Translations under genes and position numbers: made by a program
Assembly: GCA_009920595.1 (NCBI GenBank)
Contig: RFZR01000020.1
Coordinates: 1-15,607 of the forward strand
DNA: 15,607 nucleotides
Reading direction: 5' to 3'
Origin: Alphaproteobacteria bacterium
GTDB taxonomy: Bacteria > Pseudomonadota > Alphaproteobacteria > Rhizobiales > Beijerinckiaceae
Part shown: positions 1-6,249 of the stretch, piece by piece
Layout of the letters: every line of letters begins with the position of its first letter
Numbering within the stretch: the first letter of the stretch is position 1
The notes under the pieces: model-generated
The model's database searches: none
What the model saw: only the letters and a program-made list of their open reading frames with translations
Told to the model about the DNA's origin: nothing

Positions 1-279
1 CGTCATAACGCGCTCGATAAAACCATCGGCGCGCTGATCCGCAGCGATGCGGATGCGCGCTCCGGCTTTATACTGATCACAAGCCGTGCGTCTTATGAAA
101 TGATTGAGAAAACAGCGCGCTTTGGCGCTTCAACCCTCATTGCGATTTCTGCACCGACGAGTCTTGCGGTTGAGCGCGCCGAAGCGCTCGGCATAACGCT
201 CTACGCCATCGCTCGTGCTGACGGGGCGATGCAATTCACAAATTTTGCAAATGAATTCTCAAAGGAGACGCGCCCATGA
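1..279 (+). CDS. fdhD: Formate dehydrogenase accessory sulfurtransferase FdhD (FdsC), C-terminal part
   Basis: This is the last 92 codons of an open frame that enters from the left edge. The residues match the FdhD C-terminus as I know it: an opening RHNALDKTIG segment, then the ITSRASYEMIEK and GASTLIAISAPTSLAV stretches, and a terminal YAIARADGAMQFTN-like strand. FdhD is a cytoplasmic protein that passes sulfur from a cysteine desulfurase to the molybdenum cofactor of formate dehydrogenase. The sulfur-carrying cysteines lie upstream of the window and cannot be checked. The TGA stop (277-279) overlaps the ATG of the next gene (276-278), so the two are probably translationally coupled. The following fdsD makes this the distal end of an fdsGBACD-type operon for a soluble NAD-dependent formate dehydrogenase. 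Confidence 0.9.
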   Translation, partial: RHNALDKTIGALIRSDADARSGFILITSRASYEMIEKTARFGASTLIAISAPTSLAVERAEALGITLYAIARADGAMQFTNFANEFSKETRP

Positions 280-515
280 GCACGGCCACATTGCACGGCA
301 CGGATCCGGAAAAGCTTGTCAAAATGGCAAACCAGATCGGCGATTTTTTCAAATCGTATCCGGAAGCGACCGCGGTTGAGGGTGTGCGCGAGCATATTGC
401 CAAATTCTGGAACCGGAAAATGCGCGACGAGTTTTTCGCCTATCTCGACAAGCAAGGCGACAAGGGCTTGCAGCCCGTTGTTGCCGCGGCTGTGAAAAAA
501 CTCCGTACAATCTAA
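276..515 (+). CDS. fdsD: NAD-dependent formate dehydrogenase delta subunit FdsD
   Basis: A complete 79-residue protein with the features of the small FdsD subunit. It has a KLVKMANQIGDFF N-terminal helix, a central GVREHIAKFWNRKMRDEFFAYLD helical segment containing the conserved FWNRKMR, and a PVVAAAVKKL end. FdsD belongs to soluble, molybdenum-containing, NAD-linked formate dehydrogenases, which oxidise formate to CO2. Its exact role is not settled; it is thought to help assembly or stability of the complex. The ATG overlaps the fdhD stop in an ATGA arrangement, and GGAG (about 263-268) serves as ribosome binding site. It is the last gene of the operon. The following 261 bases have no gene and change to AT-rich DNA. 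Confidence 0.9.
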   Translation: MSTATLHGTDPEKLVKMANQIGDFFKSYPEATAVEGVREHIAKFWNRKMRDEFFAYLDKQGDKGLQPVVAAAVKKLRTI

Positions 516-519
516 AATT
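506..519 (+). repeat. 14-bp direct repeat, copy 1
   Basis: TACAATCTAAAATT spans the end of fdsD, including its TAA stop, and recurs exactly at 660-673, 154 bases downstream. The second copy forms an inverted repeat with the bases after it; this one does not. It may be a duplicated scrap or a protein binding site. The function is unknown. Confidence 0.5.
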
Positions 520-598
520 TTCGACCATTTCAAAACACGAGATTTCAGATCAGTTTCGTGGGTCTTCACAAAAAGAGCCCATATGCAGATAGTTTTAT

Positions 599-630
599 TA
601 CAACCTTTAATTGCATCACGGTTGTATTTT
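599..630 (+). terminator. Weak hairpin with T tract, possible fds operon terminator
   Basis: TACAACC (599-605) and GGTTGTA (620-626) form a perfect 7-bp stem with a 14-base loop, followed by TTTT (627-630). It lies 84 bases after the fdsD stop. The stem is short and the loop large, so termination would be weak. An operator is an alternative, since the outer TACAA...TTGTA arms recur in the next repeat. Confidence 0.3.
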
Positions 631-659
631 CAAAATATACTTCCAGAATCAGACATACT

Positions 660-676
660 TACAATCTAAAATTGTA
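660..676 (+). repeat. Inverted repeat containing copy 2 of the 14-bp direct repeat
   Basis: TACAAT (660-665), CTAAA, then ATTGTA (671-676) is a perfect 6-bp inverted repeat with a 5-base spacer. Its first 14 bases duplicate 506-519. It sits about 100 bases upstream of the flagellin ATG, where an operator or promoter element would be expected. Its TACAA/TTGTA ends match those of the 599-626 repeat. Confidence 0.45.
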
Positions 677-729
677 TCAATTTTCCGCATAATATTTTTA
701 GTTGAGCAAACTAGATCTGTCGTCGGTCG

Positions 730-769
730 GTGCAGAAGCACGCGATCTTCACGTAACAACCAGAAGGTT
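730..769 (+). promoter_or_regulatory. Two AGAA-tetraloop hairpins in the flagellin leader
   Basis: GTGC-AGAA-GCAC (730-741) and AACC-AGAA-GGTT (758-769) are both perfect 4-bp stems closed by the same AGAA loop, 28 bases apart. The second contains the flagellin ribosome binding site AGAAGG (762-767). A competing stem, GGT/ACC (766-768 with 773-775), would open it. In Caulobacter, FlbT acts on the 5' untranslated region of flagellin mRNA, and flbT is the next gene here. Recognition of these hairpins by FlbT is inference. Confidence 0.35.
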
Positions 770-776
770 TGAACCG

Positions 777-1961
777 ATGGCAATTTCACTCTCTAACAGC
801 ATGCGCGGCGCACTTTATACGCTGCAACAGAACCAGCAAGCCGTTCAGCAATCACAGCTTCGTCTTGCAACGGGCAAACGCGTTGGTTCTGCACTTGATA
901 ATCCAAACAGCTATTTTCGTGCGGCCAGCCTTTCAAGCCGGGCGAGCAATTTGCAAAGCCTGCTTGATGATATGAATCAGGCTTCGCAAGTTCTGCAGAC
1001 AACATCAAAGGGCATGGATTCTCTGAAATCTCTTATTCAGGGTGCTCAAGGTCTTGTGGGTAAAGCGAGCCAAGCTGGTCAGAACAACACATTAACCGGT
1101 ACGCTCACAACACCTCTTAAGGCCGATGCCAAAGTCGTAGCCGATGTCGGCATGGCCACAGGCAAATTGTTGCAGCTCTCCGTGGCTGGCGGCACAGCCG
1201 TAACAGTCGCAACCTTAGGCGCCAACACAACCGTTCAAGATGTGATTGATGGTATTAACGGAAATACCACGCTCAATCCAAATGGTTCGGGCACCTCAAT
1301 CCGCGCGGCTCTTGTCGGTGGTAATCTTCAGATTACTTCATCATCCGGTAAAACGGTTTCGTTCAAATCGGATGATACTGACGCCAATTTGCAAAAGCTT
1401 TTGGGCGCAAAGACAGTTGAAGGAAGCGCTGTTGCGGTTGCTGGTACCGCCTTTGTCGACACAACACGTAAATCGCTTTCGTCGCAATTTGATGAAATCC
1501 TCAAACAGATTGATCAAACAATTCAGGATGCCAGCTATAACGGTATCAATCTGTTGCAGGGCGGCGATCTAAAAGTGACCTTCAATGAATCGGGCACAAG
1601 TTCGATCACTGTGAAGAGCGTGAACTATACGGCGAATGGTGAATTGGGGATCGCCAATTCAACCAACAGCTTCATCAGCAATGATGACGTCGACGTCGCC
1701 TCGGCCAATCTGAAACGCGCCATCGACAAAATTTCGTCGCAAGCGGCAATTTTCGCGGCCAACCAGACCGTGATTCAAAACCGGACATCATTTACCAATT
1801 CGATGATCCAGACATTGAATACTGGCGCTGATGCCTTGACCATGGCTGACCAGAACGAAGAATCCGCCAATCTTCTGGCGCTCAATACGCAGCAGCAATT
1901 GGCGCAGACGGCCCTTTCGCTCGCATCGCAAGCGAACGCGGCGATCACGCGTCTCTTCTAA
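777..1961 (+). CDS. fliC: Flagellin
   Basis: A 394-residue flagellin, the subunit of the flagellar filament, exported by the flagellar type III system. Residues 1-100 are the helical D0/D1 N-terminus: MAISLSNSMRGALYTLQQNQ, then RLATGKRVGSALDNP, where TGKRV and SALDNP are typical. Residues 300-394 are the matching C-terminal helices, ending SLASQANAAITRLF. In between, residues about 125-210 form a surface domain rich in Gly, Thr and Val. Its TTVQDVIDGIN and NLQITSSSGKTV segments resemble the flagellin 'IN' motif. I chose ATG 777 because the protein then begins with the canonical MAISLS and has AGAAGG (762-767) 9 bases upstream. A TTG at 702 would add 25 residues foreign to the family. The gene ends in a strong terminator and is followed by flbT and flaF. 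Confidence 0.95.
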   Translation: MAISLSNSMRGALYTLQQNQQAVQQSQLRLATGKRVGSALDNPNSYFRAASLSSRASNLQSLLDDMNQASQVLQTTSKGMDSLKSLIQGAQGLVGKASQAGQNNTLTGTLTTPLKADAKVVADVGMATGKLLQLSVAGGTAVTVATLGANTTVQDVIDGINGNTTLNPNGSGTSIRAALVGGNLQITSSSGKTVSFKSDDTDANLQKLLGAKTVEGSAVAVAGTAFVDTTRKSLSSQFDEILKQIDQTIQDASYNGINLLQGGDLKVTFNESGTSSITVKSVNYTANGELGIANSTNSFISNDDVDVASANLKRAIDKISSQAAIFAANQTVIQNRTSFTNSMIQTLNTGADALTMADQNEESANLLALNTQQQLAQTALSLASQANAAITRLF

Positions 1962-1974
1962 ATAACTAACCTTA

Positions 1975-2002
1975 CGTCAATTAGTTTTTAAGAGAATTGA
2001 CG
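1975..2002 (+). repeat. Inverted repeat in the flagellin 3' untranslated region
   Basis: CGTCAATT (1975-1982) and AATTGACG (1995-2002) form a perfect 8-bp stem with a 12-base loop. It lies between the flagellin stop (1959-1961) and the main terminator (2012-2040). No T tract follows, so it is probably not the terminator itself. A role in protecting the mRNA 3' end is possible. Confidence 0.5.
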
Positions 2003-2011
2003 GCAATATAG

Positions 2012-2040
2012 ACGGACCCGGATTTTCCGGGTCCGTTTTT
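2012..2040 (+). terminator. Rho-independent terminator after flagellin
   Basis: ACGGACCCGGA (2012-2022) pairs perfectly with TCCGGGTCCGT (2026-2036) around a TTT loop, and a T run ends at 2040. It is an 11-bp GC-rich stem, the best terminator in the window. It ends 14 bases before the flbT ATG, so flbT-flaF would depend on read-through unless a promoter lies inside or upstream of the stem. Confidence 0.9.
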
Positions 2041-2054
2041 ATCGGGAGAGGTCA

Positions 2055-2567
2055 ATGGCCCTCAAGGTTGAGCTGAAACCGCATGAGCGGATCGTCATTG
2101 GTGGGGCCGTTGTAAGAAATGGCGATGCTCGCTGCCGCTTTGTCATTGAGGGAAATGTTCCTGTGATGCGGGAACGCGACATTATGACAACGGCCGAAGC
2201 GAACTCCCCCGCAAAACGAATCTATTTCGTTTTGCAGCTGATGTATCTTGATCGCGATATCGGCCCCCACCGCGATGCCTTTATGACACTCGTTGAAGAA
2301 TTCATGACCGCTGCGCCCAGCGCATGGCCGCATATCAACACAATCACCAAACATGTGCTCGATGGAGACGCCTATAAAGCGATCAAAGCGACAAGAGCAC
2401 TAATAGACTATGAAGAGGAGCTCTTATCCGATGTCCTACGCCCAGAACGCCTACGCCAAAACCGCGATCACGGGAACGAGCCAGCGAGAACTGGAGGCCG
2501 CGGCCCTCATGAAAGCCGCCATCCGCATGAAGACGGTTCAGGATCAATGGGACACAGACCGCTCTGA
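2055..2567 (+). CDS. flbT: Flagellin synthesis regulator FlbT, with an extended C-terminus
   Basis: FlbT is a small RNA-associated regulator found in alphaproteobacteria. In Caulobacter it limits flagellin by destabilising its mRNA; in Brucella it acts positively. The start MALKVELKPHERIVIGGAVVRNGD, the middle SPAKRIYFVLQLMYL and the end of the conserved part YKAIKATRALIDYEEELLS are all typical. GGGAGAGG (2044-2051) precedes the ATG. Family members are usually about 130-150 residues; this frame runs to 170. From residue 126 on it is read in the same DNA as the start of flaF, in another frame. That tail is rich in Arg, His, Gly, Pro and Glu and looks unlike a folded domain. Either the original stop was lost and the tail is overprinted, or there is a sequencing frameshift. 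The FlbT identity is secure; the tail is uncertain. Confidence 0.92.
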   Translation: MALKVELKPHERIVIGGAVVRNGDARCRFVIEGNVPVMRERDIMTTAEANSPAKRIYFVLQLMYLDRDIGPHRDAFMTLVEEFMTAAPSAWPHINTITKHVLDGDAYKAIKATRALIDYEEELLSDVLRPERLRQNRDHGNEPARTGGRGPHESRHPHEDGSGSMGHRPL

Positions 2568-2808
2568 TTTGGACGCAGCCTTGGCATATAATCGTAAATT
2601 ATGGACGATCCTTTCGACATCAGCAACCGATACCGAGTCACCCCTTCCCGCTGACCTACAACGCAATATCGCGCTGATCGCGATTTTCATCTTCAATCGC
2701 TCGCTCGACATCATCATGGAGCCAAAACGTGAAGATCTTGATGTGCTTATTGAAATCAATCGCAACATCGCAGCGGGTCTTAAAATCATACCCCAAGCGG
2801 CAGCCTGA
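2431..2808 (+). CDS. flaF: Flagellar biosynthesis regulator FlaF
   Basis: A 125-residue protein of the FlaF family, the partner of FlbT in alphaproteobacteria. FlaF is needed for flagellin production or secretion and binds flagellin in Caulobacter. Typical segments are an N-terminal helix with NAYAKTA, a TSQRELEAAAL motif, LAYNRKLWTIL in the middle, LPADLQRNIALIAIFIFNR, and a final helix with LIEINRNIAAGL. I chose ATG 2431 because the family starts there and AGGAG (2416-2420) lies 10 bases upstream; an ATG at 2410 would add seven residues before that site. The first 137 bases overlap the flbT frame, suggesting translational coupling. The stop is only 9 bases from the stop of flgL on the other strand. 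Confidence 0.93.
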   Translation: MSYAQNAYAKTAITGTSQRELEAAALMKAAIRMKTVQDQWDTDRSDLDAALAYNRKLWTILSTSATDTESPLPADLQRNIALIAIFIFNRSLDIIMEPKREDLDVLIEINRNIAAGLKIIPQAAA

Positions 2809-2817
2809 TTTTATTGC

Positions 2818-4311
2818 TTAGATATAATTTGCAAGAGATAAAGACTGTAATTTGGCGGTTAATTGATAGAGCGCCTGTAATTGCGTTTGCAAACTTGTCA
2901 AAGAAACAGCTGTTTGCTCAAGCGGAACATTCTCCCCCTCAGTAAGCGCTGTTTCATAAATCGCTTTCTCTGCTTTTTGATCGTTACTATTTGTTTTTGC
3001 GATTGTCTGTGCATTGATCAGGGAGACGCTTGTAGCGGTCACATCCGTTTTCGCTTGCGCGAATATGGAGCGCGCTCGATCGCGCATCTCGGTAAATTGC
3101 TGCCTTGCAAGCGTTTCATCTGTTGTCGAAAAGTTTGTGACGGCCATTAGGGCCGTTCCGGCCAGTGTTTCTGCAAATCCAGCTTCATTTGCACGCGCGC
3201 CAAAAGCCAAAGACAAACGTTCAGAGATTTTAGCAACAACATCATTGCGTGGATCATTGCCATCATCAGTGCCCTGATACCAAAGAACCGTATTTGTAGA
3301 CGTACCCGCAACAAAATTCGTTGCGGTGTCATAGGGCGGTCCAGCGACGCGCCGCGGTGGGTTCGTGGCAGAGCCTTTGAAGAAATCAAGAGCTGCAGAT
3401 TTGGCTGAAGCCGCTGCAAGTTGAATCTTTCCTGCGGACTGAAGCGCATTCTGCAGTGCTGATGAAATATTACTTGCAGTTTGAGCTGTTGTTGTGCCGA
3501 TCGCAAAACCATTTGTACCTGCACCACCGGCAGCGGTAAGAGTCACGTCCATCATTGTGCCATCAGGCAATCCGAGCGTCACCGTTAACGTCGATCCGGC
3601 GACGGGTTGCGATGTCAGCGAGAAAGTGGCTTGCGGTGGCGTGCCCACGGGAGCACCCGCTACGACAGAGGGATCTTGAGATGTAACGCCTTTCAACGTG
3701 AAACCGAAAAGTGAACCAGGAACAGTTTCACCAAAAGACACAACATTGCCCGTTGAGGAAACATGAAGCCGACCCAAGTTATTTGTTCCCAAATCAGCCG
3801 CTTGTCTTTCAGTGATATATTGTGCGAGCCCGGCTTTTCCGCCGCCCCCATCCAAAATCAGATTGGCATCAAGCACGGGCGCGGATCCACTTTGTTTACC
3901 ACCAAATAGATAAGTCCCGTTCAACTCAGTATTGAGATAATCGACAAGCTGCGAAAACTGCCGTCTCACATTCGTCTTGATCGTGGTTCGGTTTGTTGAC
4001 TCTGCTGTCGTCGAAGGGCTTAATGAATTTGTTTCAACCTGATTTGACACTTCGGAAATTGATTTGATGACATTTGTCCGTGCATCAATATTCATATTAG
4101 TGGAAGAAATCGCATCATCATAGACACTTAAGCGAGCCAAACGTGAGCGAAGATCAATACTTCGCGACAAAAAATTTCCCATCTCGGAAAGCGATTGCGC
4201 CTTCTTACCCGTTGAGAGTTGCCGCGACAAATTATCGATCTCTGCGCGGAGTTCGCTGATCGATTGCGCGGTTGAAAATCTCACTCCCGAAACGCTTGAG
4301 GGTAATGACAT
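2818..4311 (-). CDS. flgL: Hook-filament junction protein FlgL (HAP3)
   Basis: A 497-residue flagellin-related protein. The N-terminus has SAQ-like helices with LRAEIDNLSRQLSTGKKAQSL, echoing the flagellin LATGKR segment. The C-terminus has LQTQLQALYQLTAKLQSLSL, typical of rhizobial FlgL. FlgL sits between FlgK and the filament. It is longer than the usual 300-350 residues. The excess is a central domain around residues 215-300 rich in Thr, Gly and Ala, with TLTVTLGLPDGT, which resembles the surface domain I recall in FlgL of Bradyrhizobium and relatives. GGAAGG (4321-4326) lies 9 bases before the ATG, and flgK ends 15 bases upstream, so they form one operon. Confusion with a second flagellin is possible, but the operon position supports FlgL. 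There is no clear terminator before the convergent flaF. Confidence 0.9.
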   Translation of the reverse strand: MSLPSSVSGVRFSTAQSISELRAEIDNLSRQLSTGKKAQSLSEMGNFLSRSIDLRSRLARLSVYDDAISSTNMNIDARTNVIKSISEVSNQVETNSLSPSTTAESTNRTTIKTNVRRQFSQLVDYLNTELNGTYLFGGKQSGSAPVLDANLILDGGGGKAGLAQYITERQAADLGTNNLGRLHVSSTGNVVSFGETVPGSLFGFTLKGVTSQDPSVVAGAPVGTPPQATFSLTSQPVAGSTLTVTLGLPDGTMMDVTLTAAGGAGTNGFAIGTTTAQTASNISSALQNALQSAGKIQLAAASAKSAALDFFKGSATNPPRRVAGPPYDTATNFVAGTSTNTVLWYQGTDDGNDPRNDVVAKISERLSLAFGARANEAGFAETLAGTALMAVTNFSTTDETLARQQFTEMRDRARSIFAQAKTDVTATSVSLINAQTIAKTNSNDQKAEKAIYETALTEGENVPLEQTAVSLTSLQTQLQALYQLTAKLQSLSLANYI

Positions 4312-4326
4312 AAATTTTGACCTTCC

Positions 4327-6144
4327 CTACATTCGCATCAAGACATCAAACATATCTTTTACGGCTGAAAGAACGCGCGCATTTGCCGTATAGATATTCT
4401 GTAACTGAGTCATATCCGAGAGTTCTTGATCAAGCTGGACACCTGATACGGATGAAAAACGTCTCTCAAGCGAGGCTTGAACCGTTTTCTGGGTCTCGTT
4501 CAAAGAGGCAACACGCTGAATGTCATTAGCTTGCGTTTGTAAGGTTTGCTTGATCAATTGAGAAATCGGGATCGTCGTCCCTCCTAGTCCCAAATTGGCA
4601 TTTGCAGACGACTCAAGACCTGTCCTGTCAAGACGGTTCAGCAAGTCATTAATACGTGTTGGATCAGCGGCGGAATTCGCCGGGCTTTGGTAGATTGAAA
4701 GATTAGAACTATTGGCAAGTAAAGCCGGATTCACCTGTATTCGATTGGCAAAGCCAACCCGTTGCGGTGATGAATCAAGTGAATCGGTGAAAGGAGCACC
4801 ATTCTCATCAACAAAAAAAGGCAATGCCGTTCCCGCGCCCGTCAAACCTGTTGCTGTCACACGTGCGGAAAGAGATGTGACGGAAGCCGAGCCAGACGCA
4901 GTGATCCGTAAGGCACCACCGGTGCCGCTTGCAACCGTTAAACCTGGACCAATCGCATTGAGCGCAGATTGCAATCCTGCCTGGGCGCCAGCAACACCGC
5001 CTGCAAAGCTAATCCCGATCACTTTATCATCGGGATCGGATGTCAAAGAGTCCGCGAGCGGGAGAACGGAAGGGTCCTCAACCCGCACAATCGTGACTTT
5101 ATGATCAACACCGGAAGAATCTCGATAAGTGAGTTTGATGCGGTTACCGGACTGTAATCCATTCACATCGAGATCAAAACCACCAGCCACCGCAGTACCT
5201 GAACGGTCAGTATCGGAAAGCGCAGATGCGAGACCGGCGGCAATATCATCAAGTTGAGCTTGGGCGGCAACCAAAGTGCGATCACGCGCATCAATCAACC
5301 CACCAAGGCGGCCCGTTTTAAAGGCACCGGCAGCAATAAGATCAATTGTGCCCGAGCCATTGCCACTCAATGTGATCGTGCCGACACTGCGCTTGGTGGA
5401 AAGAGCGTTATAGCTCGACGTGGCGGCAAGAGGCGCACGCGAGTCAAAACTCAGCGTCCGTGCGCCGGTCGCATCAAGAAGCGTATTGCCGTTAGTTGTA
5501 GAAACGGTGGCGGTGCCATCACTTGCAATGGTGATATTCACATCAAGGAGAGAGGACAGGCTTGCGAGCGCTTCGTCACGCTGATCAAGAAGGGTAGGAT
5601 CTGGAGTCCCGCCAGAAAGACCAAGCCTCTTGTTGAGATCGGTAAGCTTGGATAGCGCCTGATTGGCTTCAATCGTTGCCGCCCCGATTGCCTCTTCTAC
5701 ACCGGATCGGATCGATTGAATATTATCGCTGAGCGCGTTGATTTTCGAGGCAAGTATTTTGGCATTGGACAATAAAACTGATTGCTGCGTTGTTGATGAT
5801 GGATCGGAACGCAGCGTTTGTAATGCTGAATAAAAGGAGTCGTAACTGGCCGAAAGACTCGATTTAGAGCCTGGCAATCCATAAAGCTGATCAAGTTGGC
5901 CCGTTACATCGGATTGAGACGCCCAATATCCACTCGACGAAGACTCACGCCACATCTGTCGTTGAATATAAGATTCTAATTCGCGGCGAACCGCTCCCCC
6001 AGTCGGACCTGCGTCGCTTACATAGGTTCTACGGACATAAGAAGGGTTATTCGCATTCGCGACATTCTGTGAAATGAGATCCAGCGCATTATGCGTGCGT
6101 CTCAACCCTTCCGTCGATGTTCCGAGTGCCGAAAAAAGCCCCAT
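4327..6144 (-). CDS. flgK: Flagellar hook-associated protein FlgK (HAP1)
   Basis: A 605-residue FlgK, the first junction protein on the tip of the hook. The rod/hook-family N-terminus is clear: ALDLISQNVANANNPSYVRR. So is the C-terminal helical region: SGVQLDQELSDMTQLQNIYTANARV, ending in KDMFDVLMRM. Between them lies a long D2/D3 region rich in Ser, Gly, Thr and Ala. A segment at about residues 330-450 contains an SGVDHKVTIVRVEDPS stretch, as in other rhizobial FlgK proteins. AGGA (6153-6156) is the likely ribosome binding site, 8 bases before the ATG. It follows flgE after a 105-base spacer holding a bulged hairpin, and precedes flgL by 15 bases. Confidence 0.94.
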   Translation of the reverse strand: MGLFSALGTSTEGLRRTHNALDLISQNVANANNPSYVRRTYVSDAGPTGGAVRRELESYIQRQMWRESSSSGYWASQSDVTGQLDQLYGLPGSKSSLSASYDSFYSALQTLRSDPSSTTQQSVLLSNAKILASKINALSDNIQSIRSGVEEAIGAATIEANQALSKLTDLNKRLGLSGGTPDPTLLDQRDEALASLSSLLDVNITIASDGTATVSTTNGNTLLDATGARTLSFDSRAPLAATSSYNALSTKRSVGTITLSGNGSGTIDLIAAGAFKTGRLGGLIDARDRTLVAAQAQLDDIAAGLASALSDTDRSGTAVAGGFDLDVNGLQSGNRIKLTYRDSSGVDHKVTIVRVEDPSVLPLADSLTSDPDDKVIGISFAGGVAGAQAGLQSALNAIGPGLTVASGTGGALRITASGSASVTSLSARVTATGLTGAGTALPFFVDENGAPFTDSLDSSPQRVGFANRIQVNPALLANSSNLSIYQSPANSAADPTRINDLLNRLDRTGLESSANANLGLGGTTIPISQLIKQTLQTQANDIQRVASLNETQKTVQASLERRFSSVSGVQLDQELSDMTQLQNIYTANARVLSAVKDMFDVLMRM

Positions 6145-6184
6145 GATCCCAATCCTAGAACCGTCATCATTCTGTTAAAACTTT

Positions 6185-6225
6185 ATCGAGATGAAAAAGC
6201 TATGTTATTCGATAGCGATCTCGAT
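6185..6225 (-). repeat. Two-tier hairpin in the flgE-flgK spacer
   Basis: ATCGAGAT (6185-6192) and ATCTCGAT (6218-6225) form a perfect 8-bp outer stem. Inside it, GCTAT (6199-6203) and ATAGC (6212-6216) form a second 5-bp stem with an 8-base loop. The sides of the internal loop are 6 and 1 bases. It fills the middle of the 105-base spacer between flgE and flgK. No T tract follows, so it is more likely an RNA processing or stability element, or a partial terminator, than a full one. Confidence 0.5.
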
Positions 6226-6249
6226 TTCTTTAAGCGATTTCGCACAAGT

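Larger units (their letters stand above)
516..776 (+). promoter_or_regulatory. Intergenic region and probable flagellin promoter/leader
   Basis: These 261 bases between fdsD and the flagellin start hold no convincing gene. They are markedly richer in A+T than the neighbouring genes. They must contain the 3' end of the fds transcript and the flagellin promoter with its leader. I see no sigma-54 site (GG-N10-GC) and no good -35/-10 pair. A TAAA at 667-670 followed by CCGCATAA at 685-692 only loosely resembles a sigma-28 promoter, with a spacing one base short. The visible structures are two inverted repeats (599-626 and 660-676) and two small hairpins (730-741 and 758-769), listed separately. 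Confidence 0.5.

Noticed and set aside
201..569. Minus-strand frame opposite fdsD
   Set aside because: It lies wholly antisense to the recognisable FdhD and FdsD frames and has no homology features I can see.
667..692. Sigma-28-like promoter TAAA-N14-CCGCATAA before flagellin
   Set aside because: The spacing is one base short, the -10 part matches only 5 of 8, and canonical FliA control of flagellin is not general in Rhizobiales.
702..776. TTG start giving flagellin 25 extra N-terminal residues
   Set aside because: Flagellins begin MAISLS-like at the ATG at 777, which has its own ribosome binding site. The extra residues do not fit the family and fall in a likely leader with hairpins.
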